Part shown: piece after piece, positions 24,584 through 32,105 of the stretch
Position numbering within the stretch: the stretch's first letter is position 1
Layout of the letters: each line of letters starts with the position of its first letter
NCBI RefSeq assembly: GCF_004349245.1
Contig: NZ_SMLC01000069.1
Coordinates: forward strand, 1-35,785
Source: Actinomadura sp. 6K520
GTDB taxonomy: Bacteria > Actinomycetota > Actinomycetes > Streptosporangiales > Streptosporangiaceae
Length of the DNA: 35,785 bases
Direction of reading: 5' to 3'
Made by a program: the position numbers and the translations under genes
Notes under the pieces: generated by a model
What the model was told of the DNA's origin: nothing
Databases searched by the model: none
Seen by the model: only the letters and a program-made list of their open reading frames with translations

Positions 24584-25024
24584 GTGGAGGACATCGATCG
24601 TCAGATCATGGCGCTGCTGGCCGACGACGGGCGGATGAGTTTCACCGACCTGGCCAAGGAGACCGGCCTTTCGGTGTCGGCGGTGCACCAGCGCGTCCGG
24701 CGGCTGCAGAAGCGCGGCGTCATCGTGGGGTTCGCGGCCCAGCTGGACAGCCGGCAGATCGGGCTGCCGCTGACCGCGTTCGTGTCGATCAAGCCGATCG
24801 ACCCGGCCGCGCCCGACGACGCGCCCGAGCGGCTCGCGCACCTCCCGGCGATCGAGGCGTGCCATTCGGTGGCGGGGGAGGAGAGCTACATCCTCAAGGT
24901 CCGCGTCGGGTCGCCGAACGAGCTGGAGGAGCTGCTGCAGAACATCCGCGCCGCGGCGAACGTCGCGACGCGCACGACGGTCGTCCTCAGCACGCCCTGG
25001 GAGTCGCGCCGCCCGCCCCTGTGA
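24584..25024 (+). CDS. Lrp/AsnC family transcriptional regulator
   Basis: A 146-aa protein. The N-terminal helix-turn-helix (about 4-50) reads DIDRQIMALLADDGRMSFTDLAKETGLS in outline and continues VSAVHQRVRRLQKRGVI; the C-terminal RAM domain (about 65-140) has the ligand-binding beta-alpha-beta fold with ACHSVAGEESYILKVRV. Lrp/AsnC proteins sense amino acids and form octamers that bend DNA. The GTG start seems leaderless. The nearest amino-acid genes are kamA/kdd about 5 kb away; a link with lysine is only a guess. It converges with the DUF1707-FHA gene, with 24 bp between the stops. Confidence 0.93.
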   Translation: MEDIDRQIMALLADDGRMSFTDLAKETGLSVSAVHQRVRRLQKRGVIVGFAAQLDSRQIGLPLTAFVSIKPIDPAAPDDAPERLAHLPAIEACHSVAGEESYILKVRVGSPNELEELLQNIRAAANVATRTTVVLSTPWESRRPPL

Positions 25025-25048
25025 CCGCCCGCCGGCGGGGCCGGCGCC

Positions 25049-25612
25049 TCAGGTCCCCGGGGAGCCGGGGGAGGCGGGCGCGGTGACGATGAAGCTGGAG
25101 TTGCCGAAGCCGACCTCGTCGCCCGGGCGGACGCGGGCGGGGCCGGTGAGCCGCCAGCCGTTGACGCGGGTGCCGTTCATCGAGCCGAGGTCGGAGATCA
25201 TCCAGCCCTCGTCGGCGCGGTAGATCTCGGCGTGGAACCGCGAGACGGTCAGGTCGGGGAGGATGAACTGGCAGCCGGGGGCGCGGCCCACGACGATGCG
25301 GCCCAGGTCGCCGGGCGGAAGCATGAACCGCGGCAGCCGCGGCGCCCGCCAGGCCGCCTCGACCCGCGCCGTCACCTGCGACACCGAGGAGATGATGCCG
25401 GTGAGCCGCCGCACGACGCGGCCGGTGGGCGGCAGGTCGTGCACGATGTCGGCCAGCTCGGCCCGGCTGCGGGCCTGCAGCACCTGGTCGACGCGCCGTT
25501 CGAAGGTCTCGTTCGACATCCGGCCCTCGGCCACGCGGTCGCTGAGGACGCGCAGGACCCGGTCCCGTTCCATGTCGGACGCTCTCACCGGGAATGAGGG
25601 CTGACCGTCCAT
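25049..25612 (-). CDS. DUF1707 and FHA domain protein
   Basis: About 187 aa from the ATG at 25612. An N-terminal DUF1707 domain (12-62, SDMERDRVLRVLSDRVAEGR onward to ADIVHDLP) is common at the N-terminus of actinobacterial membrane or signalling proteins. A linker (63-100) follows, then an FHA domain (about 105-180) with the phosphothreonine-binding residues GR (109-110), SRFH (124-127) and SMNGTRVNG (144-152). FHA domains read threonine phosphorylation made by Ser/Thr kinases; no kinase is nearby. A leaderless promoter precedes the ATG. An in-frame upstream extension to 25687 exists but lacks a start signal and lies over the promoter. Confidence 0.9.
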   Translation of the reverse strand: MDGQPSFPVRASDMERDRVLRVLSDRVAEGRMSNETFERRVDQVLQARSRAELADIVHDLPPTGRVVRRLTGIISSVSQVTARVEAAWRAPRLPRFMLPPGDLGRIVVGRAPGCQFILPDLTVSRFHAEIYRADEGWMISDLGSMNGTRVNGWRLTGPARVRPGDEVGFGNSSFIVTAPASPGSPGT

Positions 25613-25619
25613 AGCTGTG

Positions 25620-25649
25620 AGTATCCAGTCCCCATCGTCGGCTTGTCCA
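25620..25649 (-). promoter_or_regulatory. Leaderless sigma-70-type promoter of the DUF1707-FHA gene
   Basis: On the minus strand, TGGACA (25644-25649) and GATACT (25620-25625) are separated by 18 bases. The -10 is seven bases before the ATG at 25612, so the transcript should start at the start codon. Confidence 0.55.
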
Positions 25650-25717
25650 GAAAGGACCTCGGGCGGGGGACGGGCGATCGCCCTCACCCGCCCCCCACCT
25701 GTTCGACGGCGGACCGC

Positions 25718-25733
25718 CCGCGAAAGTTCGCGG
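25718..25733 (-). terminator. Small hairpin 3' of the acyl-CoA dehydrogenase gene
   Basis: CCGCGAA-AG-TTCGCGG is a 16-bp dyad downstream of the acyl-CoA dehydrogenase stop. Two copies of the palindrome GCGTACGC (25736-25743, 25763-25770) lie between it and the stop. It may be a terminator or a regulator site; the evidence is weak. Confidence 0.35.
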
Positions 25734-25777
25734 CGCGTACGCCCCCGCGGGCCACCAGCGGAGCGTACGCGGGGCGG

Positions 25778-26998
25778 TCAGGACGACAGCAGGTCGCGCG
25801 CGATGTGGGTGATCTGGATCTCGTCGGTCCCGGCGTAGATCTGGAACGACTTGGCGTCGCGGGCGAGCTGCTCGACGCGGTACTCGCTCATGTAGCCGTT
25901 GCCGCCGAACAGCTGCACGGCCTCCTGCGCGACCTCGCTGGCGGCCTGGGCGGAGTACAGCTTCATCGCCGACGCCTCGGCGAGGGTCGGGGTGCGGCCC
26001 GCCCGCTGCATCTCGATGTGCCGGAACACCAGGTTCTGGACGTTGAGCCGCGCGACCTCCATCTTGGCCAGCTTCAGCTGGATGAGCTGGAAGTCGCCGA
26101 TCCGCTGCCCCCACAGCTCGCGGGTCTTGGCGTACTCGACCGACAGCTTCAGGCACTCCTCGATGACGCCGAGGGCCATGGCGGTGACGCCGGCGCGCTC
26201 GGTGACGAAGTTCTGCCGGGCGGAGTCCTTGCCGCTGCCGGATCCGGAGGCGAGGAGCCGGTCGGCGCCGGCGCGCACGTCGCTGAGGAACAGCTCGCCG
26301 GTGGGGGAGGAGTGCAGGCCCATCTTGCGCAGCGGCCTGCTCTGCTCCAGCCCCTCCATGCCGCGGTCGAGGACGAACGTGAGGATCTCGCGGTCGCGGG
26401 GGGCCCGCCCGTCATCGAGTTTGCAGTAGAAGACGATGGTGTCGGCGTAGGGGCCGTTGGTGATGAACGTCTTGCTGCCGTTGAGGACGTACTCGTCGCC
26501 GGACTTCCTGGCCGTGGCCTGCATGCCGCCGAACGCGTCGGAGCCGGAGCCGGGCTCGGTGATGGCCCAGGCGCCGACCTTGTCGAGGGTGAGCAGGTCG
26601 AGGGCCCAGCGCTCGCGCTGCTCGGCCGTGCCGCGCTTCATGATGGTCCCGGCGGCGAGGCCGAGGCCGACGCCCATCGCCGAGACCAGGCCGGGCGCGA
26701 CCTTGCACAGCTCGATGATCGGCAGCATGGACATCGCCGCGCCGCCGCCACCGGACCGCTCCGCCGCGTCCCCGTCCCCGTCCGCGCCGGCGGATCCGGC
26801 CTGGTCGCGCTCCTGCCGGGCGCGGAAGGACGCGCGGGCCATCTCGTCCATGCCGAACGTCTTGAACAGGTTGCGGAGCAGGTCGTACGGCGGCAGGTCG
26901 CCCGACTCCAGCGCGTCCAGGTTCGGCCGGACCTCCGCGTCGATCCAGCCGCGCACCGCGTCCCGGATCATCAGGTCTTCGTCGGACCACTCGATCAT
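25778..26998 (-). CDS. Acyl-CoA dehydrogenase family protein
   Basis: A 406-aa flavoprotein of fatty-acid or branched-chain acyl-CoA oxidation. It shows WAITEPGSGSD (144-154) of the FAD-binding beta domain, LNGSKTFITNGPYAD (172-186), and the C-terminal helical signature QLFGGNGYMSEYRVEQLARD (362-381). The usual C-terminal catalytic Glu of medium-chain enzymes is Ala389 (IYAGTDEIQ). However Glu267 (NFVTERAG) sits where isovaleryl-CoA and long-chain dehydrogenases keep their base, so the enzyme is probably active. A Gly/Asp/Ser-rich stretch (68-88) interrupts the N-terminal helical domain. It has AGGAAGG before the ATG. The electron acceptor would be ETF. Substrate class is unknown. Confidence 0.93.
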   Translation of the reverse strand: MIEWSDEDLMIRDAVRGWIDAEVRPNLDALESGDLPPYDLLRNLFKTFGMDEMARASFRARQERDQAGSAGADGDGDAAERSGGGGAAMSMLPIIELCKVAPGLVSAMGVGLGLAAGTIMKRGTAEQRERWALDLLTLDKVGAWAITEPGSGSDAFGGMQATARKSGDEYVLNGSKTFITNGPYADTIVFYCKLDDGRAPRDREILTFVLDRGMEGLEQSRPLRKMGLHSSPTGELFLSDVRAGADRLLASGSGSGKDSARQNFVTERAGVTAMALGVIEECLKLSVEYAKTRELWGQRIGDFQLIQLKLAKMEVARLNVQNLVFRHIEMQRAGRTPTLAEASAMKLYSAQAASEVAQEAVQLFGGNGYMSEYRVEQLARDAKSFQIYAGTDEIQITHIARDLLSS

Positions 26999-27058
26999 GC
27001 TCGTTCTGCCTTCCTGGGGGTGACCGTCCCATCCAAGCAGACCGGCGCAAGCGAGCGC

Positions 27059-28159
27059 TTATTCGGGTGGTGCGGCGGCTCGGCCGCCGATCCGCACCAC
27101 GTCGGCGATGACGCCGCCGTCCTCGGTCAGCCGGCCCGGGGCCGGGCTGTCGTACACGACGAGCAGGCGGAGCGCGGAGCCGTCCGACTCCTCCAGGACG
27201 GCGATCCCCTCGGCGTGGTCGTCGCCGTCGCCGTAGGGGAGGTCGCCCAGCACCTCCAGGTCGCCGGAGGTGACGATCTCCGGCGCGTCGGCGGTGACCG
27301 CGCCGCGCCACCGCACGACGCGCACCGGCCCGTCGAGGTCCATGCTGGGCCCGGTGAGGACGAGCAGGTCGTCGCCGTGGGGGCACAGGTCCCGGATGCC
27401 GAGGCCGCCGAGGTCCATGAAGTGGGTGTGGTAGAGCGCGCCGTCGTCCGAGAGCGGCAGCAGCCGCAGCCGGCGGGGGTCCTGCGGGTCCGTGCCGGGG
27501 CGGATCTCGATGAGGACGGCCCAGCCCCGCAGCACCGGCCCGCGCAGGCCGACGTAGAGGCGGTCGCCGTGGGCGGCGACGCCCTCGATGTCGATGCCGT
27601 TGTCCTTGCTCGGGATGGCCAGGAACGGCGCCAGGTGCGGGTCGTCCCCCAGCAGGTCGGTGATGGAGTCCTTGTTCAGCCCGAGCACGGCCGCCGTGCG
27701 GTCCCCGTCCTCGCGGACGGGCTCCGGCAGCCCGTCGTCGCCGGTGACCAGGGGGAGCCGCGCCAGGATGAAGCGGTTGTCCTCGCGCACGACCTTGGCG
27801 AGCCGCCGGCGGGACTTCGCGTCGTCGTGCCCGGGCTTGATCCGCTTGCGCTTGAGGCTGTGCGAGCCGATCGCCCAGAGCCAGCCGTCGCCGCGCGCCA
27901 GCCCCTCGATGTCGGCCTCCTCGCCGGGGCCGGCGGGCAGCGGGACGAGGTCGGCGAGCGCCACGGTCCGCTGGCCGGCGTAGGCGGTGACGCGCCCGTC
28001 CTCGTCGTGCACGGCGGTCAGCCGCTCGACGGTGGCCGTCTCGTCGCCCGCGACCCACAGGCAGCGGCCGTCCTGGCGCACGGCGGACAGGTTGGTGTGC
28101 GTCTCGGCTTCCCGGCTCTCCTCGGCGAAGCGAAGTACGACTCGGCGTTCGGCGTCCAT
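27059..28159 (-). CDS. DUF3616 domain protein (predicted beta-propeller)
   Basis: A 366-aa soluble protein with a DUF3616 pattern: NLSAVRQDGRCLWVAGDET near the start, a central EADIEGLARGDGWLWAIGSHSLKR, a later NGIDIEGVAAHGDRLYVGLRGPVLRGWA, and DHAEGIAVLEE near the end. The regular recurrence of (D)IEG(L/V/I)A followed by a beta-strand suggests propeller blades. No signal peptide is present and no catalytic motif is recognised. The family is found in many bacteria without a known role. It lies downstream of the P450 gene in the same direction (60 bp gap), and upstream of the acyl-CoA dehydrogenase gene at 60 bp, so the three may be cotranscribed. Confidence 0.82.
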   Translation of the reverse strand: MDAERRVVLRFAEESREAETHTNLSAVRQDGRCLWVAGDETATVERLTAVHDEDGRVTAYAGQRTVALADLVPLPAGPGEEADIEGLARGDGWLWAIGSHSLKRKRIKPGHDDAKSRRRLAKVVREDNRFILARLPLVTGDDGLPEPVREDGDRTAAVLGLNKDSITDLLGDDPHLAPFLAIPSKDNGIDIEGVAAHGDRLYVGLRGPVLRGWAVLIEIRPGTDPQDPRRLRLLPLSDDGALYHTHFMDLGGLGIRDLCPHGDDLLVLTGPSMDLDGPVRVVRWRGAVTADAPEIVTSGDLEVLGDLPYGDGDDHAEGIAVLEESDGSALRLLVVYDSPAPGRLTEDGGVIADVVRIGGRAAAPPE

Positions 28160-28219
28160 TGGGGGATGCTCCCATAAAGGCGAGGTCAGCGGGTATTTTG
28201 CGCAGACCGGAACCGGCCG

Positions 28220-29404
28220 TCAGGTCTCCCAGCAGACGTCCAGCCGGGGCGGTCTGCGGAACACCAGGCCCCGCGGGCGCGCCGGGCGGGACGGGTCGAG
28301 CCGCAGCCCGGGAAGCCGGTCCAGCAGCGCGGCGATCGCCGCGCGGGCCTCCAGCCGGGCCAGGTGGGAGCCGAAGCAGAAGTGCGGGCCGTGCGCGAAC
28401 GCCAGGTGCTCGGCGGCGTTCGCCCGCCGCACGTCGTAGCGGTCCGGGTCGGGGAACACCGCCGGGTCGCGGTTGGCGCCGGCGATCGACACGCGGACCA
28501 GGTCGCCCGCGCGCACCGGCGCCCCGCCGAGGGCGGTGTCGCGGGTGGCGTACCGGTCCACGACCGACGCGGACGGCTCCAGCCGCAGCGACTCCTCGAT
28601 CGCGGCGGGCAGCAGCTCCCGGTCGTCCAGGACGAGCCGCAGCTGCCCGGGGTGGCCGAGCAGGTGCAGCACGGCGTTGGCGATCATGCCCTCGGTGGTG
28701 TCGATGCCGCCGAACATCAGGACCGCCGCGTTGGCGACGACCTCGGCGGCGGTCAGGCCCGCCTCGTCCCGCGCGGCCCCGGCGAGCAGCGACCCGGGGC
28801 GGGAGGCGGCGACGGCGTCCGCGACGGCGGCGCCGAGCAGCCGGTACGCCTCGGCGGTGCGGGCGGGCGGGGCGCCGCCGGCGGTGATGGCGGAGACGGC
28901 CTCCACGAACGCCCCGTACCAGGACCGGACGGTGGCCGCGTCGACCCCGTCCAGCCCGAGCGCCTCGGTGACGACGGCGACGGCCAGCGGCCCGGCCAGC
29001 TCGCCGCGCAGCTCGGCCCGGCCCGCGGGCGCCAGGCCGCCGACGAGCCGGGCGGCCTCGGCCTCGGTGAACGCGGTGAACCGCTCGCGGGTCGCGGCCG
29101 GCCGGAAGGGGCGCGCGAACGGGTCGCGGTGCCGGGTGTGGGCGGGGCCGTCCAGCGACAGCATGCTCGGGCCGACGACCTGCGCGGTGGAGAAGCGCGG
29201 GTCGTCCACGGTGAAGGCGTCCGCGTCGCGCATCACCCGCAGTGCCAGGTCCCGGGAGGTGACCAGCCAGCCGCCCAGCGCGGGGAGCCAGGACACCGGC
29301 TCGCGCGCCCGCAGCCGCGCCAGGTGCGGGTGCGGGTCGTCCGCCAGGGCGGCGGCCGAGACGGCGGCGCCGGCCGGGAACCGGGAGGTCAGGGCAGAGG
29401 TCAC
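28220..29404 (-). CDS. Cytochrome P450
   Basis: A 394-aa bacterial class I P450. Oxygen-binding I-helix motif GGIDTTEG (232-239), K-helix ExxR (Glu271-Arg274), and the heme-thiolate loop FAHGPHFCFG (336-345, Cys343) are intact. No membrane anchor is present, so it is cytoplasmic and uses ferredoxin partners; none is adjacent. The GTG at 29404 has no ribosome site; a promoter with -10 seven bases upstream suggests a leaderless mRNA. The sequence does not resemble a specific CYP enough for a substrate call. The -35 overlaps the second copy of the 24-bp repeat, whose palindrome could be an operator. Confidence 0.95.
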   Translation of the reverse strand: MTSALTSRFPAGAAVSAAALADDPHPHLARLRAREPVSWLPALGGWLVTSRDLALRVMRDADAFTVDDPRFSTAQVVGPSMLSLDGPAHTRHRDPFARPFRPAATRERFTAFTEAEAARLVGGLAPAGRAELRGELAGPLAVAVVTEALGLDGVDAATVRSWYGAFVEAVSAITAGGAPPARTAEAYRLLGAAVADAVAASRPGSLLAGAARDEAGLTAAEVVANAAVLMFGGIDTTEGMIANAVLHLLGHPGQLRLVLDDRELLPAAIEESLRLEPSASVVDRYATRDTALGGAPVRAGDLVRVSIAGANRDPAVFPDPDRYDVRRANAAEHLAFAHGPHFCFGSHLARLEARAAIAALLDRLPGLRLDPSRPARPRGLVFRRPPRLDVCWET

Positions 29405-29411
29405 GGGCCCG

Positions 29412-29440
29412 AGGATAGCCCGGAAGTTATTGATCTACAA
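29412..29440 (-). promoter_or_regulatory. Leaderless promoter of the P450 gene
   Basis: On the minus strand, TTGTAG (29435-29440) and TATCCT (29412-29417) are 17 bases apart, with the -10 seven bases before the GTG at 29404. The -35 lies inside the TACA-A-TGTA palindrome of the 24-bp repeat. Confidence 0.55.
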
Positions 29441-29456
29441 TGTAAAGGCGCCGGGC
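29433..29456. repeat. 24-bp dispersed repeat, copy 2 (between kamA and P450)
   Basis: Identical over 24 bp to 13676-13699. On the minus strand it begins 15 bases after the kamA stop codon, the same arrangement as copy 1 behind the crp-like gene. It overlaps the P450 -35. The central palindrome TACA-A-TGTA is at 29436-29444. Confidence 0.9.
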
Positions 29457-29471
29457 CGGATGCCCGCGGGC

Positions 29472-30857
29472 TCACGCGGCCTTCAACTGCCTCCGCCACC
29501 ACTCGCGACCGCGCTCCGGCAGGGTATAGATCGGGTCGTGGTACTCGTACCGCCTGGTCAGCGCGTCAGGGTCGGACATCTCCAGTGCGGTGCGGTAGTT
29601 CTTCGTCCAGTAGGAGATGCCGCGTTCGCGGTCGTAGTCGGCGAGCTGGTGCACCCAGCGCTTGCCGACGTACGGGACGTCGCACACGATCCGCGGGGTG
29701 GCGAAGCCGGGAAGGTAGCCCATGATGGTGTGCTGCAGTTCCTGGGCCTCCCAGACCGCGAGCCGCCAGTGCTCGCTGTAGGGGATCATGTCGCACATGT
29801 ACAGGTAGTACGGCACGATCTCGGCCTCGTCGAGGAGCGCGAACGAGAGGTCGAGGAGCGCCTCGGGGGTGTCGTTGACGCCGCGCAGCAGCACGCCCTG
29901 GTTGCGGACGTCGCGGATGCCGGTGTCGAGCATGGCGCGGGCGGCCCTGGCCACCAGCGGCGTCACGGACTGGGCGGCGTTCACGTGGGTGTGGATCGCG
30001 ATCTGCACGCCGCGCTCGCGGGCCTTGGCGGCCAGGCGCTCCATGCCGGCGCGGACGTCGTCCTGCAGCCAGTGCTGGGGCAGCCCCATGAGGGCCTTGC
30101 TGGCCAGCCGGATGTCGCGGATGTTGTCGATGTCCAGCAGGGAGCCGACGAACGACTCCAGGCGCGCCCACGGCATGTTGGCGACGTCGCCGCCGGAGAC
30201 GACCACGTCGCGGACGCCGGGGCTGCGGCGCAGGTAGTCGAGCATGGCGCCGAGCCGGTCCTGCGGCTTGACGGTGAACTTGTGCTTGTCGACGTTCGGG
30301 GTGGAGTTGCCGACCAGGTCCATGCGGGTGCAGTGCCCGCAGTACTGCGGGCAGGTCGGCAGGATCTCGGCGAGGACCTTGGTGGGGTAGCGGTGCGTGA
30401 GGCCCTCGACCGCCCACATCTCGGCCTCGTGCAGCGAGTCGCGGCTGGCGTGGGGGTGGGACGGCCAGTCGGTGCGGCGGTCGCCGAACACCGGGAGCAT
30501 GTAGCGCCGCACCGGGTCGGCGAGGAAGGCGCCGGTGGACGAGGAGTCCATCGTGTTGAGCATCTGCGGCGGCAGCAGCATCGACATCGTCGCGCGCTCG
30601 GCCTGGTCGCGCTCCAGGTCGGCGTAGAAGGACTCGTCCAGCAGGCCGCCCATGACCCGGCGGAGCTGCCGCAGGTTCTTCACGCAGTTGGCGCGCTGCC
30701 ACTGCGCCGACTCCCACTCCTCCCGCGTGACGTCGCGCCAGCCGGGCAGGCGGCGCCAGTCCGGCTCCTCCAGGGGCCGGCGCCGGTAGGCGTACGGCTG
30801 GCGCGCGGTCTCCGCAGACCGGGCGGTGTCCCGGTCCGGATGCAGGGCAGTGGTCAT
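29472..30857 (-). CDS. kamA: Lysine 2,3-aminomutase (KamA family radical SAM/PLP enzyme)
   Basis: A 461-aa radical-SAM aminomutase turning L-lysine into L-beta-lysine. The cluster motif CPQYCGHC (Cys169, Cys173, Cys176) binds the SAM-cleaving [4Fe-4S]. SGGDVANMP (221-229), IHTHVN (288-293) and LLRGVND (323-329) follow the family core. The PLP-lysine region reads VCDVPYVGKR (391-400): Lys399 and Asp393 are kept, but the usual Gly-rich GGGGK stretch is changed. GAGGAGG precedes the ATG. The gene is divergent from kdd, which acts two steps later in lysine fermentation. The upstream region (30858-30993) holds TACA-N3-TGTA (30949-30959). Confidence 0.92.
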   Translation of the reverse strand: MTTALHPDRDTARSAETARQPYAYRRRPLEEPDWRRLPGWRDVTREEWESAQWQRANCVKNLRQLRRVMGGLLDESFYADLERDQAERATMSMLLPPQMLNTMDSSSTGAFLADPVRRYMLPVFGDRRTDWPSHPHASRDSLHEAEMWAVEGLTHRYPTKVLAEILPTCPQYCGHCTRMDLVGNSTPNVDKHKFTVKPQDRLGAMLDYLRRSPGVRDVVVSGGDVANMPWARLESFVGSLLDIDNIRDIRLASKALMGLPQHWLQDDVRAGMERLAAKARERGVQIAIHTHVNAAQSVTPLVARAARAMLDTGIRDVRNQGVLLRGVNDTPEALLDLSFALLDEAEIVPYYLYMCDMIPYSEHWRLAVWEAQELQHTIMGYLPGFATPRIVCDVPYVGKRWVHQLADYDRERGISYWTKNYRTALEMSDPDALTRRYEYHDPIYTLPERGREWWRRQLKAA

Positions 30858-30993
30858 CGTCGACCGCCTCCTCGCCTCGTGATCGCGTAAAACTCTTGTA
30901 GGTCGCCGACATTACGGGAAGACTTTCGATGAAACCAGTCGTATCCGATACATCTTGTACAAAACCCGGTGGCTTCAGGGAGGCGGGACGGCG

Positions 30994-32052
30994 ATGAGCG
31001 ACGGCGGAACGGGCACGGCGGTGGGGCTGCACCGGGTGCTGGAGCCCGCGGGCGTACTGCCGCAGGCGGCGGACCGGCTGGACCCGGACCCGCGGATCCG
31101 GGAGGACGAGGTCCGCATCGGCGTCGAGCGCCTCAACCTGGACGCCGCGTCCTACCGGCAGCTGCACACCGCCCACGGCGGCGACCCGGACGCGATCAGG
31201 GCCGAGGTGCTGCGGATCGTCGCCGAGCGCGGCAAGATGCACAATCCCGTCACCGGGTCGGGCGGCATGCTCGTCGGCGTCGTCGAGGAGGCGGGCCCGG
31301 AGTCGCCGCTGGGGCTGCGGCCCGGCGACCGCGTCGCCACCCTCGTCTCGCTGACCCTCACGCCGCTGGCCGTCACCGACGGCCTGGCCCGCTGGGACGG
31401 CCTGTCCGAGCAGGTGCCCGCGCGGGGCCACGCGATCCTGTTCGCCCGGTCCATCGCCGCGGTGCTGCCCGGCGACCTGCCCGTCCCGCTGGCCCTCGCC
31501 GTCATGGACGTCTGCGGCGCCCCCGCCCTCACCCGCCGCGTCGTGGCCTCCCGCGGCGATGCCCCCGCCGTGGTGGTCCTCGGCGCGGCCGGCAAGAGCG
31601 GCTCGCTGTCGCTGGCCGCCGCGCGGCGCGCCGGGGCGTCCCGCGTGATCGGGCTGGTCCCGACCGCCGGGGAGGAGAAGCGGCTGGCCGCCTCGGGCCT
31701 CGCCGACGCCGTCGTGCGGGCCGACGCCCGCGACCCGGTCGCCGTCGCCGCCGCGGTCCGGCGCGCGAACGGCGGGCCCGCCGACGTCACCGTCGTCTGC
31801 GTGGACGTGCCGGGCTGCGAGCACGGCGCGATCCTGGCGACCGCGCCCGGCGGCACCGTGGTGTTCTTCTCGATGGCGACGTCGTTCCCGGCCGCCGCGC
31901 TCGGCGCGGAGGGCCTCGCCGCCGACGTCACGATGCTCATCGGCAACGGGTACGTCCCCGGGCACGCCGAGACCGCGCTGGACCTGGTGCGCTCCGAGCC
32001 GGCCGTTCGCGCGCTGTTCACCGCCAGGACCGCAGGCGATTCGGCACAATGA
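30994..32052 (+). CDS. kdd: L-erythro-3,5-diaminohexanoate dehydrogenase
   Basis: A 352-aa NAD(P)-dependent dehydrogenase (EC 1.4.1.11 family). The signature RGKMHNPVTGSGGMLVG (79-95) and the N-terminal GLHRVLEPAGVLPQ are strongly typical of Kdd. The Rossmann motif VVVLGAAGKSG (193-203) follows, then NGGPADVTVVCVDVPGCE and GGTVVFFSMATSF. The enzyme deaminates 3,5-diaminohexanoate to 5-amino-3-oxohexanoate. The ATG at 30994 has GGGAGG ten bases ahead. It is divergent from kamA with 136 bp between, and 53 bp upstream of the DUF2252 gene. The intervening lysine 5,6-aminomutase and the cleavage enzyme are not in the window. Confidence 0.9.
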   Translation: MSDGGTGTAVGLHRVLEPAGVLPQAADRLDPDPRIREDEVRIGVERLNLDAASYRQLHTAHGGDPDAIRAEVLRIVAERGKMHNPVTGSGGMLVGVVEEAGPESPLGLRPGDRVATLVSLTLTPLAVTDGLARWDGLSEQVPARGHAILFARSIAAVLPGDLPVPLALAVMDVCGAPALTRRVVASRGDAPAVVVLGAAGKSGSLSLAAARRAGASRVIGLVPTAGEEKRLAASGLADAVVRADARDPVAVAAAVRRANGGPADVTVVCVDVPGCEHGAILATAPGGTVVFFSMATSFPAAALGAEGLAADVTMLIGNGYVPGHAETALDLVRSEPAVRALFTARTAGDSAQ

Positions 32053-32105
32053 TCCGGGAAAGCCCCGGCAGCGGCGGGGCATCCGACCATCGAGGAGAGT
32101 CGAGC

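Noticed and set aside
25613..25687. N-terminal extension of the DUF1707-FHA protein
   Set aside because: The frame is open, but the DUF1707 domain begins after the ATG at 25612, and a promoter with correct spacing lies inside the extension.
25778..26998. Inactive acyl-CoA dehydrogenase because of the Ala in IYAGTDEIQ
   Set aside because: Glu267 is at the alternative base position known from isovaleryl- and long-chain-CoA dehydrogenases, so loss of activity need not follow.
30949..30959. Same operator as the 24-bp repeat, in the kamA/kdd promoter region
   Set aside because: TACA-N3-TGTA differs in spacing from TACA-A-TGTA and lacks the conserved flanks; four-base arms are too short to claim identity.
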